This document shows positions 18,625 through 27,842 of a stretch of 64,000 nt of DNA, in pieces; position 1 is the stretch's first letter, and every line of letters begins with the position of its first letter. The notes beneath the pieces were generated by a model. It was not told the DNA's origin. It did not search any database and worked only from the letters and a program-made list of their open reading frames with translations. The DNA is from Tissierellia bacterium. Lineage in GTDB: Bacteria; Bacillota; Clostridia; Tissierellales; Tepidimicrobiaceae. Where the stretch lies: assembly GCA_012735215.1 (NCBI GenBank), contig JAAYHX010000002.1, positions 1 through 64,000 on the forward strand, given 5' to 3'. The position numbers and the translations under genes were made by a program.

Positions 18625-18924
18625 ATGTTTAAAGCTTATGATTATGCGTATCAAATAGAAGTAACACTAAAGTCTCTATTTAAAAGAAACAGGTTTGAAA
18701 TAGGGGGCATAGTAGACGCTAACTTCATAGAAAGGAATCCCTTTATAGCCATAGCATTTGCACTAGGCAACTTCTACAACAAGGTGGATACCAGCTTTAA
18801 GTACAGGATAGATGAGTTTTTTGAAGTAAATTATTCAGAAATGGGAAAGAGCATGGCTGAGATAGGGGAGGAGAAGGTTAAGAGGATAGTTGAGGATTTC
18901 AAGGAAATTGTAGCTACTATTTAA
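18625..18924 (+). CDS. Conserved-looking small protein of unknown function
   Basis: A 99-residue protein, ATG 18625 with GGAGGTGG upstream. It is probably helical with a hydrophobic segment (PFIAIAFALGNFYN) too short and polar-flanked to be a clear membrane span. I do not recognise the family. It is divergent from the perR operon with the Per box between them, so shared peroxide or metal control is possible. Confidence 0.72.
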   Translation: MFKAYDYAYQIEVTLKSLFKRNRFEIGGIVDANFIERNPFIAIAFALGNFYNKVDTSFKYRIDEFFEVNYSEMGKSMAEIGEEKVKRIVEDFKEIVATI

Positions 18925-18937
18925 TTGGACTTCCTTT

Positions 18938-18992
18938 GCCAAGGCTAGTATATCATCTGTTTTTATAGGACTGGCTTTGGCTATTATTTTTT
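18938..18992 (+). terminator. Probable terminator after the 99-residue gene
   Basis: An 11-bp stem with two G-U pairs (18938-18948 with 18971-18981) encloses a 22-nt loop and is followed by TATTATTTTTTG. The rest of 18993-19243 shows nothing that I can assign except the ribosome site of the next gene. Confidence 0.55.
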
Positions 18993-19243
18993 GAGAATAG
19001 AAAGTTACTACATATGAATACTAATGATATGGGAGTTTTAACATGGATCTTACTAGTGCTTTTCAGATGGTACAATGAGACTATGAATCCTATAGATTGT
19101 TACTAATATATGCATAAAAATTATCAATAATAATTTAATAAAAACATGTTTAAAACACTCACAAAAAGGGTTTAAACATAATAATACTATGTAATTTCAA
19201 CAGGTCTACAAGAGAATAGCATTACATGGAGGAGGGAGTTTGA

Positions 19244-20623
19244 TTGGAAAAAACCAAGGTTTTAAAATATATAGATAACTTAGGCAAAGAGATATCAGAT
19301 CTATGCTTAGACATATGGAGTCATCCAGAGACCTCTGGTAATGAAAAGGAATCAGCCAATAAGTTTAGGGAAGTGTTAAGGTCTCATGGGTTTACAATAA
19401 AGGAAATTCCAGGCCTTGAACATGCTTTTATAGGAGAATATGGCAGTGGCTCACCAGTTATTGCAGTGCTGGGAGAATATGATGCCTTGCCAGGCTTGTC
19501 CCAAAAGGTGGATATTAAATATAGTCCCGTAGAAGAGAATGGACCAGGCCATGGCTGTGGCCACAATCTGCTGGGTTCTGCAGCTTTAGGCTCTGCCCTT
19601 GCTATAAAAGGATACCTAGAGGAAAGCAAAAAACCAGGGACCATTAGGTTCTACGGCTGCCCTGAAGAGGAAACTCTAATAGGTAAGGTGAAGATGATCA
19701 AGAGAGGAGCCTTTGAAGGCTGTGATATAGCCCTTAGCTGGCACCCAATGAATGCCAATACAGCCCTTAGGAAGGCTTTCCTTGCAAACAACTCCATCAA
19801 GTTCAGATTTTACGGTATTTCTGCCCATGCAGCCCAATCACCAGAGTCTGGCAGGTCAGCATTAGATGCTGTGGAGCTAATGAATGTAGGCGCCAATTAT
19901 TTAAGAGAGCATGTAATAGATGAAGCTAGGATTCATTACACCATTACCAATGCTGGAGGAGCTCCAAATATTGTTCCCAAAGAGGCAGAGTCCTGGTACT
20001 ATGTTAGAGCACCCCATAGAAAGGATGTTGAGGAAATAACTGAAAGGCTTATTAAGATAGCAGAGGGAGCAGCCTTGATGACTGAAACCACCATGGAATA
20101 TGAAATAATAGGTGGGACCTATGAGTTGCTGCCAAATGATATCTTATTCGAACTAACCTATAAGAATATGGTTGAAGTGGATCAGCCTGAATACACTGAG
20201 GAGGAATTGGAGTTTGCAAAAGCCCTGCAGGAGACCCTAGACCCTAATATGGTAGAAGCTGAGATCAAAAAATTTGTCTCCTTAGAAGGAGATGAAAAAC
20301 CCTACATTCATCAGGGTATAGTAGATAAGGATAAAGCTGATACAGTTATCTTGGCAGGTTCTTCAGATAGTGGAGATGTATCTTGGATAATGCCTATGAA
20401 CCTTTTCCTAACTGCCACCTGGCCATTAGGAGTGCCAGCCCATACATGGCAAGCTACTGCAGCTTCTGGATCATCCTTAGGGTTAAAGGGGATGCTGTAT
20501 GCAGCTAAAGTATTTACAGGCATGGCATACGATCTAATAAATGATCCACAGCTAGTAGAAGCAGCAAGGGAAGAGTTTTTAAAGAGAACTGAAAAAAGAA
20601 AATATGTAAGCCCCCTTAAATAG
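19244..20623 (+). CDS. M20-family metal amidohydrolase (AbgB-like)
   Basis: A 459-residue M20D peptidase/amidohydrolase, resembling the aminobenzoyl-glutamate hydrolase B subunit. Metal and catalytic motifs visible are GEYDALPG (77-84), GHGCGHN (102-108), GCPEEE (138-143) and ISAHAA in the dimerisation lid domain. Family members cleave the amide of N-acyl amino acids or dipeptides in the cytoplasm. TTG 19244 follows GGAGGGAG. The gene stands alone with a stem-loop after it. The substrate is unknown; peptide or acyl-amino-acid salvage would fit an amino-acid fermenter. Confidence 0.87.
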   Translation: MEKTKVLKYIDNLGKEISDLCLDIWSHPETSGNEKESANKFREVLRSHGFTIKEIPGLEHAFIGEYGSGSPVIAVLGEYDALPGLSQKVDIKYSPVEENGPGHGCGHNLLGSAALGSALAIKGYLEESKKPGTIRFYGCPEEETLIGKVKMIKRGAFEGCDIALSWHPMNANTALRKAFLANNSIKFRFYGISAHAAQSPESGRSALDAVELMNVGANYLREHVIDEARIHYTITNAGGAPNIVPKEAESWYYVRAPHRKDVEEITERLIKIAEGAALMTETTMEYEIIGGTYELLPNDILFELTYKNMVEVDQPEYTEEELEFAKALQETLDPNMVEAEIKKFVSLEGDEKPYIHQGIVDKDKADTVILAGSSDSGDVSWIMPMNLFLTATWPLGVPAHTWQATAASGSSLGLKGMLYAAKVFTGMAYDLINDPQLVEAAREEFLKRTEKRKYVSPLK

Positions 20624-20628
20624 ATCCA

Positions 20629-20664
20629 ATGGAGATTACCTGTAAGATTACAGATAATCTCCAT
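20629..20664. terminator. Long hairpin between convergent genes
   Basis: ATGGAGATTA (20629-20638) pairs with TAATCTCCAT (20655-20664), and the inside CTGTAA/TTACAG pairs further around a 2-nt loop. It overlaps the last codons of the cupin gene and lies just after the M20 stop. T-tails are weak on both sides, so termination is probable but not certain. Confidence 0.5.
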
Positions 20665-21139
20665 CTTCCATTTCAGCCTCTTCCTTGGTTCGGTGGACTG
20701 TTCCATGAGGATGCTCTGGAGGTGCATATATGGAATAGAGCTTTATGGGCACATTCCCTATATTTATTAGATTATGCCAACTTCCAGCTGGGATGAATAT
20801 TACATCTCCCTTTCCTACCCTCCGTCTAAAGGGTAAGCAATCTTTTCTATGTCCCATCATGACCATTCCTTGTCCTTGCTCAATTCGGATAAATTGATCC
20901 ACATCAGGGTGGACTTCTAGGCCTATATCACTGCCAACATCAATACTCATCAAGGTTAGCTGATAATAGGTTCCTGTCCATAGAGCAAGACGGAAGTACT
21001 TGTTTTGTTTTGCAGCTTCCTCTATATTGATAACAAAGGGATTTGGACCATAGTCCCTTAAATGCATATGACATTCCCAATCAGGATAGTCATGCCAACC
21101 ATAATCAGGATATGGTCTGTATCTATAATTATGATACAT
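20648..21139 (-). CDS. Cupin-domain protein
   Basis: A 163-residue protein with an N-terminal Tyr/His/Pro-rich stretch (YRYRPYPDYGWHDYPDW) and one cupin barrel. The conserved cupin motif 1 is seen around EVHPDVDQFIRIEQGQG (metal His and Glu) and motif 2 around GDVIFIPAGSWHNLINIG. Such single-domain cupins in Firmicutes are often of unknown substrate; mannose-6-phosphate isomerase-like folds are related. GGAG precedes ATG 21139. It converges on the M20 gene. Confidence 0.82.
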   Translation of the reverse strand: MYHNYRYRPYPDYGWHDYPDWECHMHLRDYGPNPFVINIEEAAKQNKYFRLALWTGTYYQLTLMSIDVGSDIGLEVHPDVDQFIRIEQGQGMVMMGHRKDCLPFRRRVGKGDVIFIPAGSWHNLINIGNVPIKLYSIYAPPEHPHGTVHRTKEEAEMEDGDYL

Positions 21140-21272
21140 AGTCTTAACTCCTTTCCTTAATTCTAATGTATTATATGTCCAATTTTCATTTTTTGTGATT
21201 ATTTGATAAAATTAAGTCAAGATTATTAATTTAAATAGGGTAAAATATAACAAAACATATAGGGGTGATGGT

Positions 21273-21719
21273 ATGTATAAGAAGCCAAGTGAGGAAGAAA
21301 TAAAGAAGATGTTAACGCCTATTCAATATAGAGTAACTCAGGAAAATGGAACTGAAATGCCCTTTGAAAATGAATACTGGGACCAGGAAGAAGAGGGTAT
21401 ATATGTGGATGTAGTTACTGGGGAACCACTTTTTTGTTCTAAGGACAAGTACGATGCTGGCTGTGGCTGGCCCAGCTTTACCAGGCCAATAGACATGGAT
21501 TTCATAAAGGAAAACTTAGATTTGAGTTATGACATGGTAAGAACAGAAGTAAGAAGCAAATATGGGGATTCCCATCTAGGCCATGTATTTACTGATGGAC
21601 CAAAGAGTGAAGGAGGCCTAAGATACTGTATCAACAGTGCAGCCCTAAGATTTATCAAAAAGGAGGATATGGAAAAGGAAGGCTATGGGCAGTATTTGAA
21701 GCTGTTTGAAGAGGATTAA
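21273..21719 (+). CDS. msrB: Peptide-methionine (R)-S-oxide reductase
   Basis: A 148-residue MsrB that reduces methionine-R-sulfoxide in proteins. The catalytic Cys is C119 in [11 protein letters not shown], the resolving Cys is C64 in GCGWPSF, and SHLGHVF and DGP are also conserved. The structural zinc CxxC pairs present in many MsrB proteins are not seen, as in the zinc-free subgroup. GGGGTGAT precedes ATG 21273. Oxidative-damage repair fits the nearby PerR locus. Confidence 0.94.
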   Translation: MYKKPSEEEIKKMLTPIQYRVTQENGTEMPFENEYWDQEEEGIYVDVVTGEPLFCSKDKYDAGCGWPSFTRPIDMDFIKENLDLSYDMVRTEVRSKYGDSHLGHVFTDGPKSEGGLRYCINSAALRFIKKEDMEKEGYGQYLKLFEED

Positions 21720-21736
21720 GCTTAGTTTATAATAAC

Positions 21737-21767
21737 AACAGCCATTATCTCTAGGATAATGGCTGTT
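21737..21767. terminator. Bidirectional terminator-like hairpin
   Basis: A 13-bp perfect stem (AACAGCCATTATC 21737-21749 with 21755-21767, 5-nt loop) lies between the convergent msrB and glycosyltransferase genes. Flanking sequence is AT-rich with short T runs on both strands. Confidence 0.7.
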
Positions 21768-21785
21768 ATTCTAATAAGATAATAT

Positions 21786-22862
21786 TTACAGTTCATCCAT
21801 TATTACATCTATATATCTTCTAACTATATCCTCTCTAACATACTTTTTCGACTCTTCAAAGGCCCCATCAGAATACTTCTTAAAGGTTTCTTCATCCTTT
21901 AGTATCTCTTCTATGGCCTGGATGACTCCCTCTAGATCTCCATAGGGGATTAATTTTCCTGCATTAGGGGTTACTATGGATTTAGCAGCAGGGTAGGAGT
22001 CATAGACTATAACTGGCATGCCTACTGAGTAGGCTTCTACTATTACATTGCCAAAGCCTTCATAGTTGGAAAGCAGTAGCAAGATGCTGTTTTGATCAGC
22101 AACTTCACTGATATCGCTTATATATCCTCCTACATTTACCTTGGATAGTTCCAAAAGTATTTTGCTTATGCCATCCCCATAGGCATTTACCTTATATTTT
22201 GGATATATCCTATCTGCTAGTTTTACGTACTCTTTAATATTTTTCTGCAATATATCAAATCTGCCCATGTACATGACATTGTTTGTATACTTACATATTT
22301 GGTTTCTTGGCGTTTTTGATGGGTTAGGTACTATATAGGATTTGAACTTGTATTCTACTCCTGAGTTATTAAGTATCTTCAGTATTTCTCTCTTGTCCTC
22401 CTCCGTATAGAAGAGGAACTTATCTATGTATTTGATCTTCTCTTCCAGTAAGAAGGGAACCTTTTCCCCGTCTAGGGCACCAAAGGTAATATCAGGTCTA
22501 TTGGACTGGAATATTATTACTTCATTTCTTGCTAGGTCCTTTTTTGACAGCAGGGCTAATTTTTGTACTCCAAATACTACTATTTTAGAATCTGGTTGTA
22601 TTGCTACCTTATTTAATTCATCCTTTTGTTCAAATATATTAATATACTGCTTGATTTTTTCGCTCTTATTTAGTGCCAGGCTGTATACTTCAGCATTAGG
22701 TAGCTTATCCAGCTTAATATCCTTCTTGTTATAGACCAAGGGCATTTCAATAAATTTCTGATCTGGCAATGCTTCTTCTATTAGCCTTATGATGGTCTGC
22801 ACTCCTCCCAGGGTTTGGGAGCATCTATTGCTTATGAAATATACCAAGTTATTCTCTGACAC
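21786..22862 (-). CDS. Family 4 (GT-B) glycosyltransferase
   Basis: A 358-residue GT4-type enzyme. The acceptor side has GGVQTIIRL near the N-terminus. The C-terminal donor half has MYMGRFD, AYGDG and SNYEGFGNVIVEAYSVGMPVI, where the E-x7-E pair binds the nucleotide sugar. The start is GTG 22862 with AAAGGA just upstream. It is the last gene of a minus-strand set behind the BrkB-type protein (91-nt gap). Acceptor and sugar are unknown. Confidence 0.83.
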   Translation of the reverse strand: MSENNLVYFISNRCSQTLGGVQTIIRLIEEALPDQKFIEMPLVYNKKDIKLDKLPNAEVYSLALNKSEKIKQYINIFEQKDELNKVAIQPDSKIVVFGVQKLALLSKKDLARNEVIIFQSNRPDITFGALDGEKVPFLLEEKIKYIDKFLFYTEEDKREILKILNNSGVEYKFKSYIVPNPSKTPRNQICKYTNNVMYMGRFDILQKNIKEYVKLADRIYPKYKVNAYGDGISKILLELSKVNVGGYISDISEVADQNSILLLLSNYEGFGNVIVEAYSVGMPVIVYDSYPAAKSIVTPNAGKLIPYGDLEGVIQAIEEILKDEETFKKYSDGAFEESKKYVREDIVRRYIDVIMDEL

Positions 22863-22953
22863 CTGTCCTTTGCTTTTTCTATAATATTTAGTCTGTTTTT
22901 CTCTATTTAATGAGAGTACGATTTTATGACCCTCCTTTCTAGCTTACTTAAAT

Positions 22954-23853
22954 CTATTTTAGCATAGTGTTTTGGTCCCTTCCATATATGAACATGGAGG
23001 CAAGGGTTCCATTTATTTCTCCCCCTAAGATTATCATGATGCTGGTTATATAGAGCCATACTAGAAGGACTATAGCTCCACCTAGACTGCCGTAGGTCTT
23101 AGAATAGTTGCCAAAGTTGTTTACATAGTAGGAGAATAGGTTAGAGGCAGCTATCCAGCCCACTGTTGTAAATACAGCCCCTGGTAGGGTATGTACTAGT
23201 TTGATCTTCTTTCTCCCATTAGGCAGGACACTGTATTTATAAAAGAGTGCAAATATGATGATCATGGAAATCAAGGGAATAACCTTCCTTAAGAATTCCC
23301 ATATCTCATAGAAGACATAGGTAGCCCCAATATATGAAAAAAAGGCATTGCCTATCATCTCACCAAATACCAGTGTCAGTAGTACTACTATGATCAATAC
23401 TGCTAATACAATGGCGAATATAATGGATACAATTTTTTGTCTAAAATAGTTTCTTCTTTGATTTATGTTATAGGCCTTATTTATAGCCCTGATCATGGCA
23501 GATATGCCCAAGGACCCTGACCAGAGGGATAGGAAGATACTGAAGGATAGCAGGGTATCTGAACTACCCCTGGTTATTTCGTATACAATGCTGTTTAAGA
23601 GAATCTGGGTCTGGGTCGGAAGAATAAACAGAATATCATCGATGAATGCAGTGTTTACAATGGATATATGTCCTAGTATGTTTAGTAAAAAGATTAAAAA
23701 TGGGAATATGGATAGTATCAGATAATAGGTAAGTTGGGCACCTATAGCCGTTACTTCATCTTCACGGATATTTTTTATTAGCCTGTATAAAAATATGAAC
23801 CATTTGTCGTCCTTGTATTTGATTAACAATCTGTTTATCATATTCAAATCCAT
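22954..23853 (-). CDS. YihY/BrkB-family inner-membrane protein
   Basis: A 299-residue polytopic membrane protein of the YihY/BrkB (formerly misnamed RNase BN) family. About six hydrophobic segments are visible, with the family pattern AIGAQLTYYLILSIFPFLIFL near residue 37-57 and LPGAVFTTVGW, YGSLGGAIVLLVWLY later. The role of the family is unclear, with transport proposed. ATG 23853 is only one nt from AAGGTG; a TTG two codons in has better spacing, so the true start may be there. It lies 17 nt behind the S9 peptidase. Confidence 0.85.
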   Translation of the reverse strand: MDLNMINRLLIKYKDDKWFIFLYRLIKNIREDEVTAIGAQLTYYLILSIFPFLIFLLNILGHISIVNTAFIDDILFILPTQTQILLNSIVYEITRGSSDTLLSFSIFLSLWSGSLGISAMIRAINKAYNINQRRNYFRQKIVSIIFAIVLAVLIIVVLLTLVFGEMIGNAFFSYIGATYVFYEIWEFLRKVIPLISMIIIFALFYKYSVLPNGRKKIKLVHTLPGAVFTTVGWIAASNLFSYYVNNFGNYSKTYGSLGGAIVLLVWLYITSIMIILGGEINGTLASMFIYGRDQNTMLK

Positions 23854-23870
23854 ACACCTTCACTGAACAT

Positions 23871-25868
23871 CTATTTTAGGTACTTATCAAACCATCCAAT
23901 TATCTCTTTAAGCCTTCTTATCCTATGCTTTGGTTTACCGGAGCGGCTTAGTTCATGGTTTTCACCTTTGAAAAGGCAGAGCCTTGCCTCTACTCCATGA
24001 TATTTTAAGGCGGTGAACATCTGGAAGCCTTCAGGAGTCCAGCAGCGATAGTCTTCCTCTGAGTGAATGAATAGGGTAGGGGTTTTCACCCTGTCTGCAT
24101 ATTTCATAGGGGAGTGGAACCACAGCTTTTCCACATCAGTCCAAGGGGTTGCAGCCTGCTGATCTTCCACAAAATAGTAGCCAATGTCTGTGGTGCCAAA
24201 CTTGGATATCCAGTTGGATATACTTCTTTGGCTTACTGCTGCCTTAAATCTGTTAGTATGGCCTATTATCCAGTTGGTCATAAATCCACCATAGGAGCCC
24301 CCTGTTACTCCAATCCTTTCCTTGTCAATGAAAGGGTACCTTTCCAACACCACATCTGTAAAGGCCATAATATCTTCATAGTCAATGGTGCCATACTTAC
24401 CTCTGATATCTGCAAACTCATCTCCTCTTCCATCGCTGCCCCTTGGATTACAGAAGAATACTGCATAGCCTTCCTGAGCCCAGTACTGCATTTCGTGGAA
24501 GAAGATATCTCCATAGACTGTTTTGGGTCCACCATGGATGTTTAGGATTGCAGGATACTTATTTCCTTCTTCATAATCTACTGGTTTTATGACCCATCCT
24601 TCAATGGTTATACCCTCTTTGGTTTGGAAGGTTAATCTTTCAGGAGGGGATAGTTTCTTATTTTTGTTTACCCAACCATTAAAGTCTGTTATTTGGATTT
24701 CTTTACCTCTTTCCAAACTATAGAGTTCCTGTAGTTTAAGATCTCTAAAGCCAACAAAGATGATTCTTCCATTGCATATATCAAATCCATCTACTGATCC
24801 CTTCTTGTTAGTTAGTCTTTCTATATTTCCTTCTAAGTCCATTCTATTCAAATAGGCGTTTCCATATTCAGTGGTAATGAAATATAGGTAATCCTGATCT
24901 ACTTTTACCTGGGTTGTTGATCCATATCTGCAGTCTGATCCCACTGAGTTGCCTACGCTTAAATCGAAATTATCAGGGGATATCTCCCTTACCTTTCTAT
25001 CCTTATCCATCAGGTAAATTTTGGGATTTTGGTTGACTCCATATTTAGCCATATCACTACCTATGAATATTATATTATCACCTAGGAAGTCGGCAAAGCT
25101 GTAGGAAAAACAGTCACAGTGGGATATCTTTTCTAGGGAATCCTTTTCTATATCATATAGGTATAGGTCATCCTTTATCTGCATCTTATCTATGTAAGAA
25201 TTGGTTATTATCAATGCCTTTGATTTGTTTTCATTAAGCTTGAAAGCATATGCGTTAGTAAAGGCATCTGTTATTGGCTTGAGCTTTTTATCCTTAAGAT
25301 TATAGATATATACTCTAGATCTTATCTTGTTTGTAAAACCCTTTCCGTTGTACCAGAAGGGTATTTCATCTATTACCTGATAGTCCTTTTCCTCTTCTAG
25401 CTCCTTTAGGGCCTTTTCCTTTTCTTCCTCGGATAGCTTTTCCAGCCTAGGCTTTCTGTGATCGTATTCACCAATGAGCAGGAATCTATCCTTATCTATT
25501 ATTTCTATCTTTGATGCCTTTAAAGGGATTTCGAAGGCTTTTATAGCTTCACCACCCTGTAAGGATATCTCATAATAGCTGGTAAAATCTTCTCCTTTTT
25601 TTTCTCTTTCCCTATCCTTTTCCTCTCTCCTGTCTGCAAAGTATAGGTTGTTTTCGTCCTTGAATATAAAGCTTTTTACACTGTTGCTGGACGTAAGCTG
25701 TATAAGCTTTTCCTTATCCAAATCATAGATGTGGATATTTGACAGGTACTTGTTTTCTTCCACATCCATTTGGTGCAGCATGAAGGCTAGTTTCTTCCCC
25801 TTGGGAGAGAATTTTAGCCCTGATATAAACTTGTACATAGTAAAGTCCTCAAGATTTAGCTTTTCCAC
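23871..25868 (-). CDS. S9-family prolyl oligopeptidase / acylaminoacyl peptidase
   Basis: A 665-residue serine peptidase. An N-terminal beta-propeller (WD40/TolB-like blades, about 1-400) is followed by an alpha/beta hydrolase. Catalytic Ser525 is in GGSYGG, Asp606 in SEEDYR and His638 in GENHELS; HGGPKTVYG forms the oxyanion region. It would release N-blocked or small peptides in the cytoplasm. GTG 25868 is chosen because GGAGGGGG is about 6 nt before it. First gene of a likely operon with the BrkB-type and GT4 genes. Confidence 0.9.
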   Translation of the reverse strand: MEKLNLEDFTMYKFISGLKFSPKGKKLAFMLHQMDVEENKYLSNIHIYDLDKEKLIQLTSSNSVKSFIFKDENNLYFADRREEKDREREKKGEDFTSYYEISLQGGEAIKAFEIPLKASKIEIIDKDRFLLIGEYDHRKPRLEKLSEEEKEKALKELEEEKDYQVIDEIPFWYNGKGFTNKIRSRVYIYNLKDKKLKPITDAFTNAYAFKLNENKSKALIITNSYIDKMQIKDDLYLYDIEKDSLEKISHCDCFSYSFADFLGDNIIFIGSDMAKYGVNQNPKIYLMDKDRKVREISPDNFDLSVGNSVGSDCRYGSTTQVKVDQDYLYFITTEYGNAYLNRMDLEGNIERLTNKKGSVDGFDICNGRIIFVGFRDLKLQELYSLERGKEIQITDFNGWVNKNKKLSPPERLTFQTKEGITIEGWVIKPVDYEEGNKYPAILNIHGGPKTVYGDIFFHEMQYWAQEGYAVFFCNPRGSDGRGDEFADIRGKYGTIDYEDIMAFTDVVLERYPFIDKERIGVTGGSYGGFMTNWIIGHTNRFKAAVSQRSISNWISKFGTTDIGYYFVEDQQAATPWTDVEKLWFHSPMKYADRVKTPTLFIHSEEDYRCWTPEGFQMFTALKYHGVEARLCLFKGENHELSRSGKPKHRIRRLKEIIGWFDKYLK

Positions 25869-25954
25869 ATTTACCCCCTCCTTAGCTTGGTAACCTAATT
25901 ACTATTATACACTAAATATCCAAATATTTACTCCGTAGGGTTAAAATTTTAATA

Positions 25955-25995
25955 AGCTAAAATAAAGCTGCTTCCCGTGATGAAGCAGCTTTATT
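25955..25995 (-). terminator. Terminator of the 571-residue gene
   Basis: A 14-bp perfect stem (AATAAAGCTGCTTC 25961-25974 with 25982-25995, 7-nt loop) overlaps the stop codon of the upstream minus-strand gene and is followed by TTTTAGC on that strand. Confidence 0.8.
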
Positions 25996-27706
25996 GATGT
26001 AGATATATTATTTTTCCACTATCCTGATATTTTTTATTCTTATCCTGTAGGATGCTGAATACTATTTTCCCTAGGTGGGTGATGGTGAAGCTTAAGGGGT
26101 AGTAGCTGTATTCAATAAGTCCCATGAACTTCATATATTTCAAGTAGGTAAATATATATCTGATTGAACCTAGGCTGTTGAAGTCAAATTCATTGTAATT
26201 GTAGTATATGCCTTCCTTTAGGTTATATAAAAGGTTAAACAGGTTGCTTCTGGTGGAGTTGGCCAGCTTGTTGTTATCTGCGTCAGCTACAATGCAGTCA
26301 ATGATATCATTGCTTAACAGATATTGGACGAACATAGTAAACTTTTCTTCATCTAGAAGTCTCAAGAAGGTATGGCCTCTTTTGGTTATCAGCAGTTTGC
26401 AGTTTTGTATTCTTGTTAATCTATTTGCCAGGGAGAAGTTATAAAATAAATTTATTAAGGGAAAGTCCCTTTGGTTTGGGGCTTTCTTTGTAATGTTTTC
26501 TCTTAACTCCATTATATTGTTCAATTCCAGCAGGGTCTTTCTGTTGATATACTTCTTCTTCCTAGTCAAATCTAAGGGATTGCTAATCAAAAATAATAAG
26601 AACTTCTCATAATCCATTATGAAGTCAAAGGAGGTATCGCTTATGGCATCGGATATATTACAGCTTATATTCCTGTTTATATTAAAATCCAGATTGATCT
26701 TATAGGTATCGTAGATGTATAAAAATCTGTCCCTGCTTATCTTAAGTATTTTCCTATAGGCCTCCTTGTAAGCTGGATTTACAGTTTTCATATACTTAAA
26801 ATACTTCTTCAGGGTAGATACATAGGAGCTGAACTCCTGCTGGGATGAAATGAGACCATCTTCTATGGCTTTTTTAAATAGATGCTCCAAGTCCATATCT
26901 ACCAGGTCCTTTAAGGATCCCCCACATTCCAAAATATAGTGTTCAAATAGGTTTATCAAGTTGACAATATGGGTCTTCATTTCGGATTTGGATACTTGAC
27001 TTTCCAAGTATATTTCAAAGTTATCCAGCTCATCATATAGGGCAGAGGTGGCATCGCTATCGCTGTCCAATTCCTTATCAATGGCATCGTAAATGGACTC
27101 AGTGTAAATCTTGTATACATTTATGCTGAAGAGCTTTAGATACCTGTCTATGGTTAGATCGGGGTATTTAAACCTGCTTCTGTTATAATCTACAAATACT
27201 TTCTCAAGGAACTCGTCCTTTATGGAAGAAGGCAAAAAGTTTATGTTGCCAATGAACCCTTTGTATTCTATTATCTTACCCACCCTTCCAAAGATCAGAT
27301 CTTTAGGATTTAGCATTCCTGATATGTTGGGTTCTAGCAGGGAATGCCTTGTTCCTGTTAGCAGATCCTTTGCATATATGTATTCTCCATCAATTCTTTC
27401 TATCTCATATAAGGAGATGAAGGACCTATTTCTTTCTATTAATATGCTTTTTTCTAGACTGGTCAGCTGATGGGATTTTTCATCCAACATAAGTTCAATA
27501 AAGCTCTTGCCAGAGCTAGTCCTATAATCGGTGCTAATCCATACGTTAAAGGCCAGTCTGGTTTTATTTTCATCAAAATCAGGGTAGTAGAACTCTATTG
27601 AGTCTAAGGACCTGTCTTCCTTGAGGTTTTCGTTTATATATTTAATCAACTTTTTAATTGTTTTTTCCTGTATAGATTGAATCTCCTCATAATCTAACTT
27701 ACTCAT
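25991..27706 (-). CDS. Large protein of unknown function (571 residues)
   Basis: No family recognised. The first ~165 residues end in a beta-rich stretch (YEIERIDGEYIYAKDLLTG...LIFGRVGKI). A helical segment near 235-325 (HIVNLINLFEHYIL ... FSSYVSTLKKYFKYM) resembles the SAM-like core-binding fold of phage integrases, but no catalytic recombinase domain follows. The last ~50 residues look like a winged helix (YLKYMKFMGLIEYS...FTITHLGK). No signal peptide or membrane span. A GTG at 27718 is in frame, but GGAGG lies inside its first codons, so ATG 27706 is the start. It is monocistronic with its own terminator. Confidence 0.75.
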   Translation of the reverse strand: MSKLDYEEIQSIQEKTIKKLIKYINENLKEDRSLDSIEFYYPDFDENKTRLAFNVWISTDYRTSSGKSFIELMLDEKSHQLTSLEKSILIERNRSFISLYEIERIDGEYIYAKDLLTGTRHSLLEPNISGMLNPKDLIFGRVGKIIEYKGFIGNINFLPSSIKDEFLEKVFVDYNRSRFKYPDLTIDRYLKLFSINVYKIYTESIYDAIDKELDSDSDATSALYDELDNFEIYLESQVSKSEMKTHIVNLINLFEHYILECGGSLKDLVDMDLEHLFKKAIEDGLISSQQEFSSYVSTLKKYFKYMKTVNPAYKEAYRKILKISRDRFLYIYDTYKINLDFNINRNISCNISDAISDTSFDFIMDYEKFLLFLISNPLDLTRKKKYINRKTLLELNNIMELRENITKKAPNQRDFPLINLFYNFSLANRLTRIQNCKLLITKRGHTFLRLLDEEKFTMFVQYLLSNDIIDCIVADADNNKLANSTRSNLFNLLYNLKEGIYYNYNEFDFNSLGSIRYIFTYLKYMKFMGLIEYSYYPLSFTITHLGKIVFSILQDKNKKYQDSGKIIYLHQ

Positions 27707-27806
27707 AATATCCTCCACAAAAGTTGCTAATTGTTACTTTATTATATATTATATACTAACATACTATATAATGCATTTAATATTATTTCACTTTCAAAAA
27801 TATAGA

Positions 27807-27838
27807 AGGGACTTAACTACTATTTTAGTTAAGTCCCT
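27807..27838 (-). terminator. Terminator of the DUF3798 ABC transporter operon
   Basis: A 13-bp stem (AGGGACTTAACTA 27807-27819 with 27826-27838, 6-nt loop) ends the operon; on the minus strand it is followed by TTCTATATTTTTG. Confidence 0.82.
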
Positions 27839-27842
27839 GTAC

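Noticed and set aside
20311-20727. 138-codon minus-strand frame across the M20 and cupin gene ends
   Set aside because: It is antisense to conserved M20 sequence and overlaps the true cupin gene in another frame; no family resemblance.
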